From contig JAUZTG010000034.1 in assembly GCA_030734395.1 (NCBI GenBank), positions 1-64,000 on the forward strand: 64,000 nt of DNA, read 5' to 3'. The stretch is from Sarocladium kiliense (taxonomy: Eukaryota > Ascomycota > Sordariomycetes > Hypocreales > Sarocladiaceae). Shown here in pieces: positions 56,411-64,000 of the stretch (its first letter is position 1; each line of letters opens with the position of its first letter). The notes beneath the pieces were generated by a model. It worked only from the letters and a program-made list of their open reading frames with translations. It did not search any database and had not been told where the DNA came from. A program made the position numbers and the translations under genes.

Positions 56411-56916
56411 GAGCCAAGTTAAAAGGTTATTGGCCTTATGCTTACGAAATTGAGACCACCGAGTGAACTCTTTCAAGATCATCTCGGTAAAGCGACCTAG
56501 AGGCACCTTCATGTCCCTTATCCGTAGGGTGCCGTTGTTATTCAAGCACATCCATATGACTTAGATTCAAGGCTCAAGTATGAAATGCCACGTTGCTCAA
56601 GGTTTCATATATGGAAGATAGTTCAGATGCTTCCCGAACCTTATCCACAACCTTGCCAAACATTAAACGCCAACCACAATGGCACACTTTCCGCGCAGTT
56701 AACTCACCGCCGATGGCTCTAAGGCTTATTCAGAAATGTTTCCAGATTTTGTCTATTTAATCATCGCACTCGTCGTGTTCGGGAGCAACCTGTCTTCCAT
56801 CTGACAACAACTCTTGCCAACCAGTTCACATAAGCTCATGCCAAGGGTCTGAATTGAACAATAATCATCCTCCTCACTGTCTTTCCAAATTCCAGGAACC
56901 CCGTTTACCCTTCAAG
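56411..56916. other. Intergenic region
   Basis: About 500 bp between the HET gene and the next plus-strand gene. No gene is seen. Confidence 0.45.
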
Positions 56917-57858
56917 ATGAAGCACAGAATCATCCCCAACTACCACCCCTGCCCGGGAACGCCGGTTGAGGCAGGGTGCATTCCCCTGGATCACGCAGTT
57001 CCGAGCTGCCGAAAATGGCAGGGACCTCTCATATGTTATGATCCCATCACGAAGCTGGTCTCGAGGTACAGCCCTAATCACGATAGCTGGCACAGGATGC
57101 GAGTCGAAACGGTAACAGCGAACAACATCAATGTTGACGAACTTCCTCCTTGGCGCGAAAATGGTAACAGCTGCTCGCCACCATCACTCTACCCCTTGGA
57201 TGAAAGATCTCAGAGGAACAGGCGAGCTCTTTCCAGGCCGAAGGCGCACGCACATTCACATGCCTCGTTCAAGTCATATACACCATCTCCTCGGAGAGTT
57301 TCGACAATCCGTCGTCAATACATGGCTGAGATCGCAGATGGCACCCGTGTCTCAAAGCGTCCTGGGTATATCGGCACCAAGATCGCGAATGGAAGACTTA
57401 GTGAGCGGACAAAGGCTGTCAAGTTCCAGGTCATCGACCCAGATCAGCCCACCCGCGCCAGGGAGCGTGGCGAGAAACCGAGCATGCCCCGGCGATCAAG
57501 TCCCTACCCGCATCCTCATCTTGTCAAAAAGGGTGTGGCCAGTCTATGCTCCAAGGTCTCCTCAGCCGCCTCCAGCGTTCGGAGCCGAAACAGCACCGAG
57601 TCTGATGCCGCGAGCCTATTCTCCAGTAACTTTGACTTGGACGAGCCGCTTCGCAGCCGTGGACGGAATAGCACAGAGCTGAGGAAGGCTTGTTACGAGC
57701 TTCTCAAGCTGGTGAAGGACAATGAGCCGCTACAGGAGATTACTCCTGTGCCTGAACGACCCCTTGGTCTCAAAGAGAAGGCGATAGCGAAGTGCCGTGG
57801 GTTAAAGAAAAGGATGCGTGAGATCGGAGAGATGCTTAAAGGGAAGAAGCGAGTTTGA
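56917..57858 (+). CDS. Hypothetical basic Ser/Arg/Pro-rich protein
   Basis: Not recognised. 313 residues from the ATG at 56917 (MKHRIIPNYHPCPG); an upstream in-frame ATG at 56854 would add 21. It has no signal peptide or membrane helix. The N-terminal 60 residues contain several Cys and Pro (YHPCPGTPVEAGC). The middle is low-complexity and basic (SQRNRRALSRPKAHAHSHAS). The segment TELRKACYELLKLVKDNEPL is a likely helix, followed by a lysine-rich C-terminus (KGKKRV). The composition suggests a disordered nuclear or regulatory protein. Codon choice is consistent with coding, but the family is unknown. Confidence 0.55.
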   Translation: MKHRIIPNYHPCPGTPVEAGCIPLDHAVPSCRKWQGPLICYDPITKLVSRYSPNHDSWHRMRVETVTANNINVDELPPWRENGNSCSPPSLYPLDERSQRNRRALSRPKAHAHSHASFKSYTPSPRRVSTIRRQYMAEIADGTRVSKRPGYIGTKIANGRLSERTKAVKFQVIDPDQPTRARERGEKPSMPRRSSPYPHPHLVKKGVASLCSKVSSAASSVRSRNSTESDAASLFSSNFDLDEPLRSRGRNSTELRKACYELLKLVKDNEPLQEITPVPERPLGLKEKAIAKCRGLKKRMREIGEMLKGKKRV

Positions 57859-58354
57859 TTTGAATATCCTAGGGTATTAGTCGGAACTCTGTCTTGAGGT
57901 CTAACACTCACGTTCGGGTATTTGGCCTTATGTGGAGTACGGATTCATGATTTGAGATCCCGCAGCCTGTTTTGAGTAGCCCTTGTTAGTCATTTTACTT
58001 GACGATCTTGTTAGAACAGATCCTGAATCTCAATTGCCGAATCTTCGCTCTTCTCGATCAAGTGAAACCTGACCATCGCCAGGGTTATGCAACCCTTGAA
58101 CCCTTCTCGTTTTCCAGGGGCAACCCCGCACTAAACCGCTTCTAGTCGTCGAGCCCCGCGTCGAAGCTCCTCCTTTCTTTGCAAGCCGACGATATTTCAT
58201 TTCACCTCACCGACTCCCCCTCAATTCCTTGGCCCTGTAGTCCTGCTTTACGTCCTCAGACTCTCAAAGCAGGCGTCTGTTGCAGATCAGGTCCTCGAAC
58301 TTTCTGACGCGCAAAATCACCCCCTTCGCAAGTACCAGAGCACCCATCTTCGCC
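57859..58354. other. Intergenic region
   Basis: About 500 bp with the promoter of the MVD gene; pyrimidine-rich stretches precede its start codon. No gene is seen. Confidence 0.5.
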
Positions 58355-59601
58355 ATGGCCGACACCAAAGTCTACCGGGCCAGCACCACGGCGCCAGTCA
58401 ACATCGCCGTCGTGAAGTATGTCACCCTCTCTCGCGGATATTTTCAAACGCAGACCTTTCGCGGATTTGCTGACCATTCTTTCACAGGTACTGGGGAAAG
58501 CGCGATCCCAAGCTCAACCTCCCGACCAACTCGTCCCTCTCCGTCACCCTCTCCCAGTCCGACCTCCGAACTCTCACCACCGCCGCCTGCTCCGCATCCT
58601 TCCCTGATGGCGACTCCCTGACCCTCAACAATGAGCCCTCCGACATCACTGGTGCTCGCACCCAAGCCTGCTTTCGCGAGCTTCGCGCTCGCCGTGCTCG
58701 ACTTGAGGAGGCCGACTCATCTCTCCCCAAGCTCGCAGCCATGCCCCTCCGCCTCGTTTCCGAGAATAACTTCCCCACCGCCGCTGGCCTTGCGTCCTCT
58801 GCTGCCGGTTTCGCAGCTCTCGTTCAGGCCATTGCCAACCTCTACGAACTCCCCGACTCTCCTTCCGACCTCTCTCTCATCGCTAGACAGGGCTCTGGCT
58901 CCGCTTGTAGGAGTCTGTTCGGTGGCTATGTTGCTTGGAGGATGGGTGAGGCCGCTGATGGCAGCGACTCTAAGGCCGATCTCGTTGCGCCTGCTGAGCA
59001 CTGGCCTGAGATGCGTGCCCTGATCCTTGTCGTCAGTGCAGCTAAGAAGGGTGTTTCCTCTAGCTCAGGCATGCAGCAGACCGTCGCGACCTCTGGGCTC
59101 TTCCAGGAGCGCATCACCAAGATCGTCCCCGCCAACATGGAACTCATGGAGAAGGCCGTGCACGCACGCGACTTTCCTGCCTTCGCAGAAGTGACTATGC
59201 GTGACAGCAACTCATTCCACTCCTGCTGCTCCGATACCTACCCTCCCATCTTCTACATGAACGACGTCTCCCGCGCTGCCATCCGTGCTGTCGAGGCCGT
59301 CAACGCTCAGGCTGGTGAGACCATCGCTGCGTACACTTTCGATGCTGGCCCGAACTGCGTGGTGTACTACGAGGAGAAGAATGCCGCGACGGTTGTCGGG
59401 GCTTTCCACCAGGCTCTGGCCCAGGTTTCCGGTTGGAAGGAGGGTGGTGCAGGTGTCAGCTCGGCGGTGAAGCTCGATGAGGGCGTTGCTACAACATTGA
59501 AGGAGGGCGTGAGCAGAGTGATCATGACGGGAGTTGGTGATGGGCCGAGGAAGACGGAGGAATTCTTGGTTGCAGAGGATGGTTCTCCAGTGCACAGGTA
59601 G
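58355..59601 (+). CDS. ERG19: Diphosphomevalonate decarboxylase
   Basis: Converts mevalonate 5-diphosphate and ATP to isopentenyl diphosphate, the last step of the mevalonate route feeding ergosterol and isoprenoids. Exons are 58355-58416 and 58488-59601; the 71-bp intron (GTATGT to CACAG) restores the KYWGKRD motif and gives 391 residues, the normal length. The N-terminal TAPVNIAVVKYWGKRD, the GHMP-kinase-type glycine/serine loop FPTAAGLASSAAGFAAL and RQGSGSACRSLFGGYVAW are all present. The C-terminal part has VSAAKKGVSSSSGMQQT and the TFDAGPNCVVYY segment. A clear single-copy housekeeping gene (also named MVD1). Confidence 0.97.
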
Positions 59602-60185
59602 AGAGAGCCATCAAATTTCTTGGTAGATAAGAAGCGCGTTCATTACTGCCGGCTGGAGATATTGATAGAGAAGAAGCACGTCAACCGTACAATACATACC
59701 AGAACCGGGCATCCCGCCTTAGGAACGCTGTGTCCGTGGCCCCGGAGCGAATATGCGACCAAAACACGGAGAGAAGAGGAATCCATGATTTCCGTGGGTT
59801 GTATCATATACGCATCAGCGTTAATCCGACTTTCGTTTGCGATGATCAAATCATGGTGGCAGATGCCCGCACTTGGTCGACAGTCGTGCCGGGCGGTTGG
59901 AACACCACCCTGTCAGCCGTCCTCAACCTCACCGCAATCACCATCAACTCTTCCTCGCTCTTCTCACAAATTCCTCGAAACCTTCACATTCAGAGGATGG
60001 CTGCAGCCGATTTCAACGATGTGTAGCACCTGAGAGCTTGTGTTCAAGTCTGTACATTGAAAAGGCATCCCCCAATGCAATCGATTGTGCCTTTTGGTCT
60101 CGCCACCGTCTTGGAGCGCGACGTAGCATACCCTAGCAATTACGGCCAGCGCAGCTTCTGACTGCTCCAGAAGAACGTCGCCATC
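59602..60185. other. Intergenic region
   Basis: 584 bp between two same-strand housekeeping genes, with the 3' flank of the first and promoter of the second. No gene is seen. Confidence 0.5.
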
Positions 60186-61601
60186 ATGGCTGAAGGGCAA
60201 GATACCACCAAATGGCCTCTTCAGGGTGACCTCGAGGTGCGCGAACTCGATCGCTCCGGGAACGTGCAACGTCGCTGGCTCCAATCCTCCACCGGCGAGC
60301 TCACACCCGTAAGCTCCCTTCTCATCCTCCCAGACGCAACCCTTACTGACCACCTCTAGATTCTGGCCGAAGGCCAATCTCCTGGTGTTTTCTACAAGTC
60401 CCTCCGCGAATGGCGCAAGGCTTTTTTCGATGCCTTCCTCCCCGTCGGCTACCCACACTCCGTCTCAAACGACTACCTCGCCTACCAAACCTATGATTCC
60501 CTCCAGGCCTTCTTCTCCACCATCGTCAGCCTGCTCGCCAACCGCGCTCTTCTCGAGGGCCTTGGCGTCGGCAATGCAGACTCATCCGCTACCTTCGCCA
60601 TGCTCCTCACCATCATGAAGGATGCCATGTCTCGCGTGGCAACTATCGTCTTCGCACACCAGTTCGGTCTGCGGATCGAACCCGAGGCGAAACGCTTCCG
60701 CTTCTTGGCTGATCTTTTCAACGACACAGCTTTCTTTCTGGAATTGTACAGTCCGCTGCTCGGCCCGTGGGGTAAAGTCGCTGCCCTCGGTGTGGGTGAA
60801 GCTTTGCGAGCGTTATGCGGCGTCGCGGCTGGGGCAAGCAAGGCAGCACTCAGCGTACACTTTGCTAAACACGACAACTTGGCGGAGCTCAACGCGAAGG
60901 AGGCTAGCCAAGAGACGGCCGTTGGCCTTGTCGGTCTTCTCGTGGGAACGATCGTCGTTCGATACGTGCAGGACCGCGCCTTGGTTCTTCACCTGATGAC
61001 TGGACTTGTTTGGATGCACCTCTGGATGAACTACCGCGGCGTTCGTAGCGTGTGTATGGATACGCTCAACCGACAGCGGGCAACAATTCTATACCATGAA
61101 TATCTACGAAGCGGCCAAGTTCTCTCACCTCACCAAATCGCCGCCAGAGAAAACATACTTCTGTGGGCATGCTGTGCCCCCGATGACAACGGCAATGCCC
61201 TGGCTGTCATCAGAATGGCGGAAAGCTGGCCCCATGCCATGCGCACTGGCGAAACACCCTACCCCTCTCTCAACTTCCAGATCTCGGATAACACCAAGCT
61301 GCATGTATACCGCGGCGCTGCAATGGGTGGCCTCGATGATATCCGCATCGTTCTTGGTCCCGATGCTACAGTCATGGATGTATTGAGAGCATGGTACGAA
61401 GCAATGAGAACTGCTCGTTATCTGAAACAGGGCACTGAGGAGAAGATGTACGAGGAGACCTGGGCCGAGACTGCAGCGGACGAGTATGAGAAGCTCTGGC
61501 TGCGCATGGAAGTAGCAGGGTGGAATCTCAAGACGCAGTCGCTCGAAACAGGCGCACCGTTGCGAGTCGAGCTGGTGCCGGTAACCAAAAAGAAGCAGTG
61601 A
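60186..61601 (+). CDS. RUS (DUF647) family protein
   Basis: Root-UV-B-sensitive/DUF647 family protein of 454 residues, conserved from fungi to plants and animals; the fungal role is not established. Exons are 60186-60308 and 60360-61601, with a 51-bp intron at a codon boundary. Family blocks: FFDAFLPVGYPHSVSNDYLAYQTYDSLQAF, ATFAMLLTIMKDAMSRVATIVFA, FRFLADLFNDTAFFLELYSP and ASKAALSVHFAKHDNLAELNAKEASQET (quoted in parts). Several hydrophobic helices (VGLLVGTIVVRY, LMTGLVWMHLWMNYRGV) point to membrane association. The C-terminal third carries the usual charged region ending VPVTKKKQ. Confidence 0.93.
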
Positions 61602-61856
61602 GCATGAGCGTTCTGCAAGGACAGAGTTCGGCCAGGCTGTGGTGATTGACAGACGAGGAATGAATGGTACAACCTGATGCGCGCGCAGAGTAGCCTGGAG
61701 AAAGAAATGGGGATTCTACATTGCGCCTCAGATGCTACCTTTATGATATCTCAACAATCCACCAGGGTTCCAAACGCCCACCCATATGATACACAGCGAC
61801 ACTCATACAACAAAATCGTACATCCCTCCCATCCTTCATCTGGACCCACAGCACCC

Positions 61857-62735
61857 CTACGCCATCCCCGTCCACCTCATAGCCCTCATCTTACACCCCT
61901 CCCAAGTATTCAACTTCGGCCTCACATCCAGATAGAAACTGGGTCCTCCGGCCGAACCACCCGGTCTCCCCGTGTAGAAGTCAATCACGTAGTCGACGCG
62001 CGTGCCACACCGGTCGATGACCCAGTCGTGACGGTCGAATGGGGGTGTGTAGCCGAGAATGGTGTTGATTCTTGCGGTTGGGGTCATAGTTTCCATTTTG
62101 TTGGCGAAGGATTCGAGTTTGGGGCCGTCGCATCTGGGACATGTCTGTTAGCTTGCAATGCATCTCGAACAAGAACTATCAGGTAGAGCATACTTCGAAT
62201 CCTTGAGGTAGGGCGCCTCCCACTTCTTGATCTCGTCCCATGCCCTCTCGTTCACAGCGTTATGAATCGGAACCACAGTCTTCATATCCGCGACCCGAGC
62301 ATCGTATCCCTTCCTCTTCATCGCCTCGAAGAACATCTTCTCAGAGGGATACACCCAATTCCCTGACTTGTGCGTCTCGGAGTCAGCCGTCTCTGCATTC
62401 GCAGAAGCACCGTGTTCGACAGGGCAAGCATCGGGATTGGATGTCGAGCGAGGAATGCTAGAGACTGTTCGGTCCGTGTCGAGGCCCGGTTTTTGACGGA
62501 TTGGTTCTGAAGGTGGAGTGGTCGGGGAAGAGGTTGAGGAGGACCATGGAAGGTACGAGGTAAAGGTCTGGGTCCATGATTTGGAGGGTTTAGAGAGGGA
62601 GGTGTGATCGACGGGGCATGCTGCAGGTGGTGGGATTGAGGATGCGGACTGTTTGGCAGCTTCGGAGGCGCGAGCTTGGGCGAGCCATGCGTCGCGAGTC
62701 TTGTGGTCGACGGGGCAAGCGTCTTTGTCGGCCAT
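61857..62735 (-). CDS. CYC3: Cytochrome c heme lyase (holocytochrome-c synthase)
   Basis: Attaches heme covalently to apocytochrome c in the mitochondrial intermembrane space. Exons are 62735-62194 and 62133-61857 with a 60-bp intron, giving 272 residues. Three heme-regulatory CPV motifs (ACPVDH, ACPVDH, ACPVEH) lie in the N-terminal third. The conserved core includes WVYPSEKMFFEAMKRKGYD, VPIHNAVNERAWDEI and, after the intron, CDGPKLESF, ARINTILGYTPPFDRHDWVIDRCG, and DVRPKLNTWEGCKMR. The heme-ligand His is in DRHDW. It could instead be the cytochrome c1-specific paralogue; most filamentous fungi have one of each kind. The start at 62735 is preferred over an ATG at 62747. Confidence 0.94.
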
Positions 62736-64000
62736 AGTGGTGGTCAATGATTTGGAGGCTGGGGAGACTGCGCCCGGGAAGATTGAGAGATAGCGTCCGC
62801 CGTAGAAGGTCGAACTTCACGATGTCGCAGCGCGTGGTGTTGGAGATGGGTTTCCCAAAAATTGCACAAGTAATCCGCGTGTTCAGGTTGGCAGGACCCC
62901 TTTTGGGCCTAGTTCGGCCCCGTTCTTACGCAGATCCTCCTCCATTGAAAGTCCAGAGTGAGTGCAGAGGACCTGGACCAGAAACCATTGATAACTTGCA
63001 TAATACTACCTCGTGCTCTGCCTGCGCCCCAACCAGATCTTGCTATAAACTGTAGGAGCCCGCTGTATGCTACTCGCATCCGTTACCGCGACTCGTCCGG
63101 CGTCTTACCACTTCCGCTGCCACAACCAAGGCGACTGTATCCTCGAAACCCCATGCCCTCCTCCCGGTCAAAGGCGTGAACATAGCATCTACAGACCTAC
63201 CAACCTTTGCAATCAACCCCAGCCAGTCACTAGGCAGATGGTGCGGCATATCACACCGCAAGATGCCATCAACAGAAACAGCCAGGCGACCCCGATATGC
63301 CCACCGGGGCAATCTAGGAAACTCTGCCTCTGATCAACGTACGGCCCCGCAATGAGATTGAGATTCTTTACTCATGCACTCAATAACTGACAGCTTGAGT
63401 AGCCGAGCTGTAGCCGCAGGAAACGAGACGAGTAAGGGGTTGTGACGACGAGGAGAGCGGCCAGGCGGTTTGACGTCAACATCAAGAGTGAAGAGAATGA
63501 CCGCAATGCTAATGGATTCTGGTGTCAGAGTTTAGTACGAGAAAGAGACAAAGCTTGAGTACACAGCGCACTTACCTCCAAGCAAATGGATATTCTACCA
63601 TGCAGCGCAGCGAAAGATGGGACTGCAAGTTGCCAGCCCACTCAGGATCGCGCCTAGAGATCCATGCTTACTTCCATCGTAAGGCTCCCCAAGGAGCAAG
63701 CCTTCATCCTTCGCAGTAGTAATCTGCTGTTTTACTGGTTCTGTTGTTTAAGGATGCGAACCAGTTGAATGCGTTTGAATGGTCCAGTGGCTCTGCATGG
63801 TGTCACTTATGGCGTATTGCTCGGGTTTTGTCCGCACTGTCAGGGCCGGGAATTAGCAACTGTCCGATCCGTCCAGCGGTGCCCGTTAAGTCCACTCTCA
63901 ACGACAGCATGGACGCAAATTGACAAGATCAACAGAGTCCTTGCATATCAGCCTTGTATGTTTACGGATGACCATCAGCTTGGCGACATGTCAAGTTCTG
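62736..64000. other. Right-edge region without an assigned gene
   Basis: About 1.27 kb upstream of the heme lyase. Its first 100-200 bp should be the promoter. A minus-strand frame at 63070-63312 (with VALVVAAEVVRRRT) might be an exon of a gene extending elsewhere, but no family or consistent splice chain was found. Nothing is called. Confidence 0.4.

Noticed and set aside
63070..63312. 80-codon minus-strand frame near the right edge
   Set aside because: No family match and no convincing neighbouring exon; could be chance.

Overview
The window is nuclear DNA of a filamentous ascomycete (Pezizomycotina). The evidence is spliced genes with short GT-AG introns of about 49-157 bp, and families typical of this group: CYP505 self-sufficient P450, a PNP-NACHT-ankyrin NLR, HET-domain protein, PTH11-like rhodopsin-fold receptor, WSC proteins, dual zinc-finger regulator and siderophore acyltransferase. 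Splice sites were read by eye from GT/AG signals, reading phase and family conservation. The species is not resolved.

Left part (1-9.5 kb): an MFS sugar transporter running off the left edge is divergent from an Asp-box neuraminidase-like gene. That gene is convergent with a DapA/NanA-type class I aldolase. Together they look like a compact uptake, hydrolysis and aldol-cleavage module for an acidic sugar (inference). Three small secreted proteins follow on the minus strand, two of them paralogues, then a 2EXR (F-box-like) protein.

9.5-21.9 kb: an AT-rich gene-free island and a G homopolymer precede a STAND/NLR immune-type gene (PNP_UDP, NACHT, ankyrin). Its first domain carries a +1 frameshift. 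A small secreted WSC protein and a zinc alcohol dehydrogenase of the butanediol-dehydrogenase type come next, then almost 3 kb without a convincing gene.

21.9-38.7 kb: a very large secreted beta-propeller protein with Ig-like modules and four WSC domains; a small cysteine-containing unknown; then GST, CYP505 P450-reductase fusion, C2H2+Zn2Cys6 transcription factor, a three-repeat unknown and a BBE-type FAD oxidoreductase. These last five are all on the minus strand and resemble a small oxidative or detoxification cluster without a backbone synthase.

39.8-51.6 kb: a coiled-coil protein with SUMO-related motifs, a siderophore hydroxyornithine acyltransferase, the mitochondrial calcium uniporter MCU, a PTH11-like receptor with one problematic splice junction, and a tyrosinase.

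51.6-64 kb: a gene-poor stretch, a ZZ-HET fusion gene, a basic Ser/Arg-rich unknown, and a conserved block of diphosphomevalonate decarboxylase (ERG19/MVD), a RUS/DUF647 protein and cytochrome c heme lyase. The left two thirds are mostly accessory genes, the right end mostly housekeeping. No CRISPR array, rRNA or convincing tRNA was seen.
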